A DNA stretch of 35,403 nucleotides from an uncultured Methylococcaceae bacterium (GTDB lineage Bacteria > Pseudomonadota > Gammaproteobacteria > Methylococcales > Methylomonadaceae). Positions 7,962-16,573 of this stretch are shown here, piece by piece. The translations under genes were made by a program, and so were the position numbers. Numbering within the stretch: the stretch's first letter is position 1; each line of letters opens with the position of its first letter. Under the pieces are notes generated by a model. It ran no database searches, was not told the origin of the DNA, and saw only the letters and a program-made list of their open reading frames with translations. The stretch is from contig CAJVYO010000001.1 in NCBI GenBank assembly GCA_913009515.1, positions 1 through 35,403 of the forward strand, read 5' to 3'.

Positions 7962-8603
7962 ATGTATTCAAAAAAATTCCGTTCTATCCTGCTAACAACT
8001 CTGGCGATGATTCTGTATTCAATCCAGCTTATTGCCAGTGATACCGTTGAATCGGTGATTGCTCGCATGAAAACCCAGACGGCGACCAAAATTGCCTATA
8101 CAGAAACCCGCGACATGGGATTATTTTCGGATACATGGCAAGCGACTGGGGTTTTATATGCTCAACCGCCTAATATTATGCTGAAACAGCAACAGCAGCC
8201 GACTGTGGAAATCATGGCGATTGAAGCTGACCAACTTTATTATCATAAGCCTGCAACCGATACTTTTCATCAGATGCAGTTTGATGAAAATAACGAAATG
8301 ATGGCCAGTATTATCATTTTTAAAGGGCTGATGACGGGAGATAGTCACTATTTACGCCAATTTTATACGCTTTCGATAAAAAATAGCGCGCAGAATTGGA
8401 GTTTGTTGATGGAAGAAAAAAATCCAGATAGCGAACAGCAGGGGCTAAAAATCATTATTCAGGGAATGCCAGAACAAGCGGCACACTCTATTAGCATCAC
8501 GCTACCCGATGGCGATGAAGAAAGTTATGCGTTAAGTCCTCCTGAACACAACCCATATTTTAAACAGCTTAATAGCTTATTAAACGCCTTAAAATCTCAT
8601 TAA
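7962..8603 (+). CDS. LolA-like periplasmic lipid/lipoprotein carrier (ApeL-like)
   Basis: A 213-residue exported protein with an N-terminal signal (about 1-25, hydrophobic SILLTTLAMILYSIQLIAS). The following pattern TVESVIARMKTQTATKIAYTE and MGLFSDTWQATGVLYAQPPN resembles the LolA-like proteins placed next to MMPL exporters in aryl polyene clusters. LolA folds shield lipid tails through the periplasm, so it probably accepts the product from the MMPL pump. I chose ATG 7962, giving a standard signal peptide, over an earlier in-frame ATG at 7917 inside the preceding gene. The MMPL gene begins 5 bases after its stop. Confidence 0.75.
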   Translation: MYSKKFRSILLTTLAMILYSIQLIASDTVESVIARMKTQTATKIAYTETRDMGLFSDTWQATGVLYAQPPNIMLKQQQQPTVEIMAIEADQLYYHKPATDTFHQMQFDENNEMMASIIIFKGLMTGDSHYLRQFYTLSIKNSAQNWSLLMEEKNPDSEQQGLKIIIQGMPEQAAHSISITLPDGDEESYALSPPEHNPYFKQLNSLLNALKSH

Positions 8604-8608
8604 TTAAT

Positions 8609-10921
8609 ATGCGCCCTTCGTTTGCTTCGCTGTTTTTCATTATTATCCTGCCGCTTTTGATCGGGCTTGCTTTTTTTACTGTGCAGTTTAAAACGGATAT
8701 GTCCGCCTTTTTAATCACAGGTGAGAATGCCGAAGAAATTTTATTAGCCAGTGAAATCCAATCAGGCACTTTATCCAGACGCTATATTTTATCCATTGAT
8801 GCAGGGCAGAATCAGGTGGTTGCTCCGCGTTTTATTGAAACATGGATAGCCAAAATCAAAACCATTCCAGAGGTTAATAGTCTCTGGCGCGCCAATGAAC
8901 AAAAAAATACGCTCAAGAGTTTATCCACACTGTACACAAAACACGCCACACAGCTTTACAGCCGCGAGCCTGAAAAAACATTAGCGCAGATATTTACTCA
9001 AAGCGCACTTTCTCAAAGAGCGGAAGCACTTAAACAAGCGCTGCTTTCGCCTCAAGCCTCTGTTATCAAAAAAATTGCCGTTCAAGACCCTTTATTACTG
9101 TCTTTAAATGGTTTTAAATCCTTTGCCGATCAATTCAAAAAAACAGCGTTGCAACAAACAGGGCAGTACGCTAATTTTATTTTAGTCACCGACCCTTCGG
9201 GCATGGACATTGAAAAACAGCGGATTATTCAAGCTGAAATCAAACGCTACTTTAGTGAAAACACTAAAAACTTAGCCTATACATTAGAGATGACTGGCGT
9301 ACCTATTTTTGCCGCTGCCACCCAAACAATGATTCAAACGGATATTCAGCAAGTCAGCCTGTTATCGACCATTGCTCTAATTCTGTTGTTTTTAGTACTG
9401 TTCCGCTCCTTTAAAGTGTTATTTTGGGTATCCAGCCTATTACTCTTTGTTATTTCAGTGGCGCTATTAACCACACAATTAATCTTTGGCTCTGTACACG
9501 GCATGACCATTGCCATTGGCTCTACTTTAATTGGCATTTGTATTGATTACCCGATTCATGCCATCGTACACGCTCAAGGCTCCGAGCCGCAACACCGTTT
9601 ACAATCGATAAAAACTATTTTTCCAAGTCTTGCGATGGGCGCGCTAACAACGCTTATTGGTTATATCGCTTTAGGTATTTCAGGCTATCCTGGATTCCAA
9701 CAAGTGGCTATTTATGCCAGCACAGGTATTATCAGTTCCTTATTATTAACCCGTTATTTATTCCCTTATTTAATAACAGGCAAAGTGAAAAAAGTTAATA
9801 CCTTTAAGTTCATTATTATTTGGTCTAAATTTTGCCAAAGCTTCCGACCGTATCTAGTCGCTGTAGTGATTCTTCTGTCTGCCTTTAGTGTTATAAAACT
9901 GGATAATTTACAATGGATGCAAGATTTACAGCAACTGACTCCCGAATTAGATTACTTAAAGCTTAATGATAAAAAAATTCGTGAACGCTTAGTAAGTATG
10001 GAGCCAGGACGATTTATCCTCGTCAGCGGAAAAACCCCCGAACTCGCCTTACAATATTCTGAGCAACTTTATCCGCTGTTAGAACACTTAAAACAAAGTA
10101 AAGCACTCGATGATTATTTTGGCCTGTATCCTTGGATACTTTCACAACAGCAGCAACAAAAAAACCAAGCGTTCTTAGCGAAATCACTGACAACAGAACA
10201 TCAAATACATTGGCAAGCCGCTTTAAAACAGCAGAAATTATCGGTTAAACGCTTAGGCGATTTGGACAGATATAGCCATTCAGTGAAGACTTTAACACCA
10301 CAAGAAATATTAAGCTCTCCGATTGCACCTCTAATTAATAACCAACTCATTATTAATGCACAACAAACCTTACTGATTATTTGGCTGGGTAAACATAACC
10401 CCGAAGCCTTAAAACTTGCTCTAAAAGATAGAGAGCATATCCAATATTTTAGCCAACGGGATTTACTTAACCGCATGGCAATTGATTATCAAAATCAGGC
10501 CGAAATAACCTTACTCTCTGGCTTAGCTCTTATTTTGTGTTTACTAAGCTGGCGTTATAAAAGTATTCTATTAGCGATAAAAACACTGTCTCCTGCGGTT
10601 ATTTCAGCCTTATTGATTTTAGCCTTATGGGCTTCGACAGGGGAAGCTATCAGCTTTTTACACTTAGTAGGATTTTTATTAGCCGTTGCTATTTGTGTCG
10701 ATTATGGTATTTTTTATCAAGAAAACCGCAGCGGAAATATCAGCCTAACCTATCAAGCGATGGCGGCTTCCATGTTAACTAGCGCATTGGTGTTCGGCTG
10801 TTTATTAATTGCCCAAACTTCGACCTTACAAACACTCGCCAAAGTGGTTACTTTGGGTATTATTTTAGGGTTTTTATTATGCCCCATCTTAATTAAGCCG
10901 CGTCCATTCATAAAGCCATAA
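8609..10921 (+). CDS. MMPL/RND-family exporter (ApeM-like)
   Basis: A 770-residue transporter with the MMPL layout: one N-terminal membrane helix, a large periplasmic domain (about 30-245), a block of five helices (about 248-400), a second periplasmic domain (about 420-625) and a final block of helices (about 630-765). GSTLIGICIDYPIHAIVHA (about 304-322) and LLAVAICVDYGIFYQENRS (about 690-708) carry the acidic residues typical of the proton relay in each half. Proteins of this type export lipids and polyketide-like chains and are constant members of aryl polyene loci. Close spacing to the LolA-like gene (5 bases) and the ketosynthase (17 bases) supports export of the locus product. Confidence 0.88.
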   Translation: MRPSFASLFFIIILPLLIGLAFFTVQFKTDMSAFLITGENAEEILLASEIQSGTLSRRYILSIDAGQNQVVAPRFIETWIAKIKTIPEVNSLWRANEQKNTLKSLSTLYTKHATQLYSREPEKTLAQIFTQSALSQRAEALKQALLSPQASVIKKIAVQDPLLLSLNGFKSFADQFKKTALQQTGQYANFILVTDPSGMDIEKQRIIQAEIKRYFSENTKNLAYTLEMTGVPIFAAATQTMIQTDIQQVSLLSTIALILLFLVLFRSFKVLFWVSSLLLFVISVALLTTQLIFGSVHGMTIAIGSTLIGICIDYPIHAIVHAQGSEPQHRLQSIKTIFPSLAMGALTTLIGYIALGISGYPGFQQVAIYASTGIISSLLLTRYLFPYLITGKVKKVNTFKFIIIWSKFCQSFRPYLVAVVILLSAFSVIKLDNLQWMQDLQQLTPELDYLKLNDKKIRERLVSMEPGRFILVSGKTPELALQYSEQLYPLLEHLKQSKALDDYFGLYPWILSQQQQQKNQAFLAKSLTTEHQIHWQAALKQQKLSVKRLGDLDRYSHSVKTLTPQEILSSPIAPLINNQLIINAQQTLLIIWLGKHNPEALKLALKDREHIQYFSQRDLLNRMAIDYQNQAEITLLSGLALILCLLSWRYKSILLAIKTLSPAVISALLILALWASTGEAISFLHLVGFLLAVAICVDYGIFYQENRSGNISLTYQAMAASMLTSALVFGCLLIAQTSTLQTLAKVVTLGIILGFLLCPILIKPRPFIKP

Positions 10922-10938
10922 GACATTATATTAATATT

Positions 10939-12147
10939 ATGCCCAAAAAATCTGCTTTAACCACGCCTGTCGCCATTACTGCGATGTCCTCTCTCAGTGT
11001 CTGTGGGCTAGGAAATCAGGCTTTATACCAATCCCTGATTAAACATGAAACGGAACTCGCGCCTTTAGAATTATTTAACGTACCTTTTAAAAATTATGTC
11101 GGTGAAATTAAAACACCGTTAATATCGATTAAGCAGGCACTTAATGACTATGCCAGCCGAAATTCACAAGTCGCCTTAACCGCACTCAATTGCCCAGAAG
11201 GAAAGGTAAGAGAACAACTGGAAGCAGCAAAAATAAAATACGGCACACAGCGTATTGGAATTATTATTGGCACTAGTACTTCAGGTTTATATGAAACGGA
11301 ATCCGCTTATGCTTCTTTATTGCAACACGATAAAATGCCGCAGGATTTTGACTTTGTTAAGCAACACGCCTACCAAGCCACTGCTCGATTTTTACAATTA
11401 GAACTCGGATTACAAGGCATCTGTTTTGCTATTTCAACCGCCTGTTCATCAGGGGCTAAAGCTATTGCCGCAGGCCAAAAACTGATTAACAATGACCTGT
11501 GTGATGCGGTACTCGTGGGTGGGGTTGATACCTTATGCCGACTCACGCTTAGAGGGTTTAATAGTTTAGAATTAGTCTCTGATAAACCGTGTCGCCCAAT
11601 GGATAAAGATAGAAACGGTATTAGCATTGGCGAAGCGGCGGGCTTACTGCTGTTAGAAAAATGTCATGCCAATAATGAAAGTAATCTTAAAATTTTAGCG
11701 GTGGGTGAATCCTCTGATGCGTATCACATGAGTACCCCGCATCCTAAAGGCGAAGGGGCGCAATTAGCCATGCAAAATGCTTTACACGCGGCAGGATTAA
11801 AATCGTCTGATATAGATTATTTAAATTTACACGCGACCGCCACCAAAATAAACGACCAAGTAGAAAGTACTGCCGTGGAAACGGTTTTTTCAGACAGCGT
11901 GGCTTGCAGTGGCACTAAAGGTATCACGGGACATACACTGGGAGCAGCAGGCGCGTTAGAAACCATTATTGCCAGCCTCAGTTTACAACAGCAATTTATC
12001 TCTGGCACCGTTGGCTTACAAGAAACCAATTCAGACTGCCACTGTCAGGTGATTAAAACCCCTCAATTTAACCAGCCCCTCACGATTGCCATGAGTAATT
12101 CCTTTGGTTTTGGTGGTAATAATGCAAGCGTCATCATAGGCCTATGA
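10939..12147 (+). CDS. beta-ketoacyl-ACP synthase (ApeO-like condensing enzyme)
   Basis: A 402-residue KAS I/II-type ketosynthase with a full Cys-His-His triad: Cys169 in STACSSG, His298 in LHATAT (normally HGTGT) and His332 in GHTLGAAG. The C-terminal SFGFGGNNAS loop is standard. It would perform decarboxylative condensation of malonyl-ACP with an ACP-bound starter. Its stop overlaps the ATG of the chain-length-factor-like gene (ATGA at 12144-12147), the usual sign of a KS-CLF heterodimer. It is the only complete ketosynthase in the locus, whereas well-studied aryl polyene clusters have more than one. Confidence 0.92.
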   Translation: MPKKSALTTPVAITAMSSLSVCGLGNQALYQSLIKHETELAPLELFNVPFKNYVGEIKTPLISIKQALNDYASRNSQVALTALNCPEGKVREQLEAAKIKYGTQRIGIIIGTSTSGLYETESAYASLLQHDKMPQDFDFVKQHAYQATARFLQLELGLQGICFAISTACSSGAKAIAAGQKLINNDLCDAVLVGGVDTLCRLTLRGFNSLELVSDKPCRPMDKDRNGISIGEAAGLLLLEKCHANNESNLKILAVGESSDAYHMSTPHPKGEGAQLAMQNALHAAGLKSSDIDYLNLHATATKINDQVESTAVETVFSDSVACSGTKGITGHTLGAAGALETIIASLSLQQQFISGTVGLQETNSDCHCQVIKTPQFNQPLTIAMSNSFGFGGNNASVIIGL

Positions 12148-12899
12148 TTCATAATTCTCTGTTTATAAAATCTTTTGCGCTTTGTTGCTCTGATACCGAG
12201 TTATTAAGCGCCTTTAATCTGCTAAGTCATGAAGTCGATAAAACACTGTTGCCCGCCGCAATGCGCAGACGCACCAGTTTAAGCACTAAAATGGCGATTA
12301 CGGCGGCGACCTTAGCCTGCGAACAAGCCAAGGTCGAAACAAAGTCACTGCCTTCTGTTTTTGCTTCTTTAGGCGGTGAAATACAAGTGACCGATGCCTT
12401 ATGTCGATTATTACCGGATGATAATGAGCTGCTTTCTCCCACTCAATTTCATAATTCAGTACATAACACCACGGCGGGCTATTGGAGTATTTTAAATCAA
12501 TGCCAAGCACCGACTACAGCGATTGCGGCGGCGGATGATACTTTTGCAATGGGGCTGATTGAAGCGTGGTCGCAACTACAACAGTCTGAGCAAACAGAAC
12601 AATTATTAGTCTGTTATGATGAAATATGGCCACAATATTTAGCCGCTCCCATTGGTAAAATTCCTTTTGCCTGTGCCTTGGTGTTAAGCACTCAAGCCGA
12701 AGGAAGTATTGCTAATATTAGCTTACCTAAACTATCAGAATCCGTTAATAAAGACAGACTCAATCCAGAGTGGGTAAATTTAGCCGCGTCCGCCCCCGCG
12801 GCGAATGTTATTCCTTTGCTGATGGCCTTGCACACTAAAAGTAATCACCCCATCCCTTTAAATAGTGGGATACCGACTTGGATAACGGCTCTTTTATGA
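12144..12899 (+). CDS. beta-ketoacyl synthase chain-length-factor-like protein (ApeC-like)
   Basis: A 251-residue protein of the shortened ketoacyl-synthase type (PF13723-like). The hallmark SPTQFHNSVHNTTAGYWSI (about 97-115) is present. The region where ketosynthases have the nucleophilic Cys reads TTAIAAADDTFA, without Cys, so it is catalytically silent. Such proteins pair with the complete ketosynthase in aryl polyene systems and set chain length. It overlaps both neighbours by four bases (ATGA at each side), indicating coupled translation and fixed stoichiometry. Confidence 0.85.
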   Translation: MIHNSLFIKSFALCCSDTELLSAFNLLSHEVDKTLLPAAMRRRTSLSTKMAITAATLACEQAKVETKSLPSVFASLGGEIQVTDALCRLLPDDNELLSPTQFHNSVHNTTAGYWSILNQCQAPTTAIAAADDTFAMGLIEAWSQLQQSEQTEQLLVCYDEIWPQYLAAPIGKIPFACALVLSTQAEGSIANISLPKLSESVNKDRLNPEWVNLAASAPAANVIPLLMALHTKSNHPIPLNSGIPTWITALL

Positions 12900-14083
12900 A
12901 ACATAAATCCTATGATGTCATTATTGCAGGGGCTGGTCCTGCTGGCAGTACAGCGGCAACTTTATTGGCTCAATATGGACATAGCGTCTTATTAATTGAA
13001 AAATCTGAACACCCTCGATTTCATATCGGTGAATCGATGTTACCGATGGCAGAACCTGTCATGAAACGTTTAGGCATTGATTGGCAAGCAGGCAATTTAA
13101 AAAAAGGCGGTGCTGAATTTATCGATGAAACTTCTGGAAGAGCCACTTACTTTCCTTTTCAAGGAAAATACCGTACCTTTCAAGTGGAACGCTCTGTTTT
13201 TGATCAACGACTGTTTAATAATGCCGTTGCTCAAGGAGTGATTGCCCATGAAAATGAAACCATTACACAGGTTGATTGTCATCGTGAACAAGTGGATATT
13301 CAAACCGATAAACAAAGCTATCAAGCCCGTTATTTTATTGATGCCACAGGCCGCGATGCGCTTATGGGTAAAAAACTCAACAGCATCCAGAAAATTAACA
13401 ACCTCGGGCAATATGCCCTATATAAACACTATCGATTAAATCATTCGCCAGAGGCACAGGCATTATTCAGTCACGGTAATATCAAAATTTTTCTATCCCA
13501 AATTGGCTGGATTTGGTGTATCCCCTTAACTGATAATCGTTTAAGCGTTGGCTTAGTGGTGCAAAAACAAGAGGCTACCCCGTTAAAAAAAGAGGCTTTA
13601 TATGAGCAATATATACAGGCATCGCCTTATATGAAACGTTTATTGGAAAAGGCTGAGGTATTATCTGAGATACGCATTGAAGCCGACTTTAGTTATCAAA
13701 ATCAACAGCGTTATGGACAGCGTTTTGCTTGTTGTGGCGATGCATCAGGTTTTTTAGACCCTGTTTTCTCATCAGGTTTTTTATTTGCAGTCAAAACAGC
13801 GGAATTTGTCGCAGACACCCTGCATACACATTTATTAGCAGGTACTGAAGCCGATAGCGAATTGCAGAAAATAAATGATGCCTTTTATCAAAAAGGTTTT
13901 AAAACCATGCACTTATTAATAGAGCGTTTTTACGGCTCTAATTTAGTTGAAAATTTATTTTTTGAGTCGGACAGACAACTCAAAATAAAACAGGAAATTG
14001 TCGCGCTGTTAGCAGGCGATTTATGGCAGGAAGGCAATGGCTTCCAACAAGGATTGCTGAGTGGTAGAAGTAAAAATACTTAA
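12896..14083 (+). CDS. flavin-dependent halogenase-like FAD oxidoreductase 1
   Basis: A 395-residue single-component FAD protein. It has the Rossmann AGAGPAGS (11-18), HIGESMLP (43-50), a K70-G-G in LKKGGAEF at the place of the catalytic lysine of carrier-protein/phenol-type halogenases, the intact WxWxIP motif as WIWCIP (205-210), and GDASGFLDPVFSSG near 280-293. WxWxIP distinguishes flavin halogenases from flavin monooxygenases, so halogenation of a carrier-bound pyrrole or aromatic group is plausible, as for PltA or the xanthomonadin halogenase. I start at ATG 12896, forming ATGA with the stop of the upstream gene, not at the TTG six codons before. Geranylgeranyl-reductase-like or dehydrogenase activity remains possible because the fold is shared. 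Confidence 0.75.
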   Translation: MKHKSYDVIIAGAGPAGSTAATLLAQYGHSVLLIEKSEHPRFHIGESMLPMAEPVMKRLGIDWQAGNLKKGGAEFIDETSGRATYFPFQGKYRTFQVERSVFDQRLFNNAVAQGVIAHENETITQVDCHREQVDIQTDKQSYQARYFIDATGRDALMGKKLNSIQKINNLGQYALYKHYRLNHSPEAQALFSHGNIKIFLSQIGWIWCIPLTDNRLSVGLVVQKQEATPLKKEALYEQYIQASPYMKRLLEKAEVLSEIRIEADFSYQNQQRYGQRFACCGDASGFLDPVFSSGFLFAVKTAEFVADTLHTHLLAGTEADSELQKINDAFYQKGFKTMHLLIERFYGSNLVENLFFESDRQLKIKQEIVALLAGDLWQEGNGFQQGLLSGRSKNT

Positions 14084-14102
14084 CTTTAAAAAGGAAACTC
14101 AA

Positions 14103-14669
14103 ATGAAATTATTCAAATTAACACTTATTTTTTTAACCCTCCTTATCATCAGTGCGTGTTCAAGCAATAAGACTCAAATTCATAATGACATTACTCAAGA
14201 TAATATCATTACATCTGCATCCAATGGTGCTACATTATCAATTAAACCAGTTATTTATACAAAAAATTTAGAACTCAGGGATACAGTAAAAAAAGAATGT
14301 CAGTTACTCACGAAATTGCCTACTTTTATAAAAAATTATGCTGCAAAACAGTATGGCACTATAAATCTAGAGTCTAAAAACAGCAAGTCAGGAGATTTTT
14401 TAGTCTTAGAAATTTCAGGTATTTCTAATGCTAAAAAGAATATTTGGACAGGACAAGGTGTGGGTCAATGGGTTACTGTCAAAGGAACTTTATTAAGAAA
14501 TGGAAAAAATATAGCCTCATTTAAAGCTAATAGAGCCACTACAGGAGGATTTATGGGGGGATACAAAGGAACGTGTGCCTTATTAGGTCGCTGTACAAAA
14601 ACATTAGGTAAAGATATTGCAGCTTGGCTTAAAAAACCAGTCAATAATGCACAGTTAGGCGACTTATAA
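14103..14669 (+). CDS. small lipoprotein of unknown function
   Basis: A 188-residue putative lipoprotein: a signal peptide ends in lipobox IISAC with Cys19. I do not recognise the family with certainty. The mature part is rich in Lys, Thr and Asn, and has a hydrophobic/Gly stretch TTGGFMGGYKGTCALLGRC with two Cys near residues 150-168. ATG 14103 has a good AAGGA site at 14091-14095; an earlier in-frame start at 14061 would run in front of the signal peptide and is rejected. It sits between the two halogenase-like genes and looks more AT-rich than they do. It could be an outer-membrane partner of the export pathway (filling the place of the ApeN-type lipoprotein) or an inserted unrelated gene. 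Confidence 0.7.
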   Translation: MKLFKLTLIFLTLLIISACSSNKTQIHNDITQDNIITSASNGATLSIKPVIYTKNLELRDTVKKECQLLTKLPTFIKNYAAKQYGTINLESKNSKSGDFLVLEISGISNAKKNIWTGQGVGQWVTVKGTLLRNGKNIASFKANRATTGGFMGGYKGTCALLGRCTKTLGKDIAAWLKKPVNNAQLGDL

Positions 14670-14740
14670 AGTTACTCAATATAATAAGCCAATTTAGATA
14701 TAAGTTTTTATTTAGGTTGGCATTTTAAAAAACTATATCA

Positions 14741-16072
14741 ATGACTCTCCCTTGTACAGAAAACATCCCATCAAAATGTACCGTCTTAATTATAGGCGGT
14801 GGTCCTGCAGGCAGTAGCTCGGCAACCCATCTTGTGAAAGCCGGTATTGATGTAGTTTTATTAGAACGCAGCAAATTTCCTCGAAATCAAGTGGGAGAAA
14901 GTTTGATTCCCCATTTTTGGAAGTTCGCTGACCAACTGGGGGTTTCTGAAAAAATAGAGCAAGAGGGCTTTATTAAAAAATCGGGAGCCATTACCGCTTG
15001 GGATAATAAAATACATCAGACCGATTTTTCTAAATACGGTTATACCCGTCCAGGCTTACAAGTTGAACGGGATATTTTTGATAACTTATTACTAGACCAT
15101 TCCAAAAGCCAAGGCGCACAAGTCTTTAATCAAGTGGTTGTTAAAGATATTAACCTTGCTTCTGTCAATCCTGTTATACGCTATATAGACACAAGAAAAG
15201 AGGAAAACAGAGAAGGCACGATACAGTGCCGTTTTGTGATTGATGCCAGTGGTCATAGTGCCATGATTGCGAATCAATTAGGCACTAAAAATATTATTAG
15301 CACGGAATTAAATTTCTTATCTTTATGGGGCTATTTTAAACATTCTCGCTATATAGGCTGTGACCGTAAAAGTCATGATGCCTCCGAACTTAATTCTGTC
15401 GCGCCTGTCACCTTTGTCAGTTCCCATAAAGATGGCTGGCTGTGGCATATTATATTGCGCGAGAAAACCAGCGTGGGCTTGATTGTGCATACCGATAGAT
15501 TATCAGGCATGAATAAACAACAGCGAGAAAGCTATTTTAAACAAACCTGTGCTGAACTTCCCTATGTGAAAGACTTATTAAAAAACGCCAGTTTTATGGA
15601 AAATTCATTAAACTATCGCCCTGATTATTCTTACTACACCACTCAATCCTGTGGTGAAAATTATTATTGTATTGGCGATGCGGCTGGGTTTGTAGACCCT
15701 GTTTTTTCTCATGGTGTACAAAATAGTTTTTACAATGCCGCCGTCACTTGTTTAGCCATTACCGAATCCTTAAAAACGCCACAGAAACAAGCCCGTTATG
15801 CCCAGCTTTGTGAAAATAGAATGCAACAATTTTATGGATTTTCCAGAGCTTTATCGTTAGGGGATTTTGGCTGTAATGGCGTCAATAATCAACTGGTGGT
15901 TTCATTAATGAAAGCCTTGCCGCCTTTAGAACTAGAACTTATTTTAATCGCCTCAGAAATGACCAACCGCTCGGATAATTTCAAAAAAATAGCCCAACAA
16001 GCAGGAGTATGGGATAGAATATCCGCGAACTTAAAAGATCAATCGTTAGGTCTGGTTCATTCTTTATACTAA
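14741..16072 (+). CDS. flavin-dependent halogenase-like FAD oxidoreductase 2
   Basis: A 443-residue FAD protein related to the upstream halogenase-like protein. Motifs: IIGGGPAGSS (17-26), QVGESLIPHFW (50-60), GFIKKSGAI (76-84) with Lys80 at the likely catalytic-lysine position, and GDAAGFVDPVFSHGV. The halogenase signature WxWxIP is altered to WLWHII (233-238), Pro being replaced by Ile. It has a longer C-terminal helical part than protein 1. A second halogenation site, or a changed oxidase function, is possible. It follows a 71-base gap after the lipoprotein gene and no clear ribosome site is seen before ATG 14741, so expression may be weaker or separately controlled. It is the last gene of the locus. 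Confidence 0.72.
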   Translation: MTLPCTENIPSKCTVLIIGGGPAGSSSATHLVKAGIDVVLLERSKFPRNQVGESLIPHFWKFADQLGVSEKIEQEGFIKKSGAITAWDNKIHQTDFSKYGYTRPGLQVERDIFDNLLLDHSKSQGAQVFNQVVVKDINLASVNPVIRYIDTRKEENREGTIQCRFVIDASGHSAMIANQLGTKNIISTELNFLSLWGYFKHSRYIGCDRKSHDASELNSVAPVTFVSSHKDGWLWHIILREKTSVGLIVHTDRLSGMNKQQRESYFKQTCAELPYVKDLLKNASFMENSLNYRPDYSYYTTQSCGENYYCIGDAAGFVDPVFSHGVQNSFYNAAVTCLAITESLKTPQKQARYAQLCENRMQQFYGFSRALSLGDFGCNGVNNQLVVSLMKALPPLELELILIASEMTNRSDNFKKIAQQAGVWDRISANLKDQSLGLVHSLY

Positions 16073-16168
16073 ATCACAATCTAATGCTACGCATGCATTC
16101 AAATAAAATACAAGCTATAATCATTTTAAAAAATATAACTCATTAATCTTTATCAATTGATACGTAAC

Positions 16169-16182
16169 ATTAATCGATTAAT
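16169..16182. repeat. perfect 14-bp palindrome ATTAATCGATTAAT
   Basis: A self-complementary 14-mer three bases past the stop of the TRL-like gene (minus strand) and downstream of the second halogenase-like gene (plus strand). It has no T-tract and no loop, so it is a poor terminator; a protein-binding site or chance in AT-rich DNA are the alternatives. Confidence 0.3.
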
Positions 16183-16185
16183 ACC

Positions 16186-16494
16186 TTATTTTCCTCGAAC
16201 TGTTACTTTATAGTTATTAACAATCCCTAAAATAGTATCATAATGCCAATCAACACTCGTTACTACACTAATACCACCATTCTTTTTAGCAGCTTCAATA
16301 CTACAATCGCCTTTAGCTACCATTGATAAATAACTAATACAGCTTGCTTCACCTGTTTTTGTTGCTGAAGAATTTACCGATGTTGCTATAACAGGTAAAT
16401 TAACATCGGTAATAATTGCTCCTATTGGAACCATACTTCCACATCCAGATAATAAAGTAACTGTCGCAGCACTTAGCATTAATTTTTTAAGCAT
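16186..16494 (-). CDS. TRL-like family lipoprotein
   Basis: A 102-residue lipoprotein: signal peptide ending in LLSGC (Cys18). The mature part has the TRL-like pattern: GEASCISYLSMVAKGDCSIEAAKKNGG (in two pieces around residues 47-75), then ISVVTSVDWHYDTILGIVNNYKV. TRL-like proteins are small predicted envelope proteins of unknown function. AGGG stands at a normal distance before the start. It lies alone between the biosynthetic locus and murJ, convergent to the former. No tRNA gene is seen next to it, although the family name derives from a tRNA-associated locus. Confidence 0.8.
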   Translation of the reverse strand: MLKKLMLSAATVTLLSGCGSMVPIGAIITDVNLPVIATSVNSSATKTGEASCISYLSMVAKGDCSIEAAKKNGGISVVTSVDWHYDTILGIVNNYKVTVRGK

Positions 16495-16573
16495 TCTTAT
16501 ATCCCTAAATAGTTTAAAAACAAAATATACGTGATATTCACGAGTAAAAATTATAACATACTCAAATATAATT

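Noticed and set aside
14061..14102. Earlier start for the small lipoprotein
   Set aside because: ATG 14103 has an AAGGA site and begins the signal peptide directly; the earlier start overlaps the halogenase-like gene.
14688..14721. Weak hairpin GCCAA/TTGGC between the lipoprotein and halogenase 2 genes
   Set aside because: Five-base stem with a long loop; not enough to call a terminator.
16186..16494. A tRNA gene near the TRL-like gene
   Set aside because: No cloverleaf-like sequence was seen in the flanks at 16073-16185 or 16495-16573.
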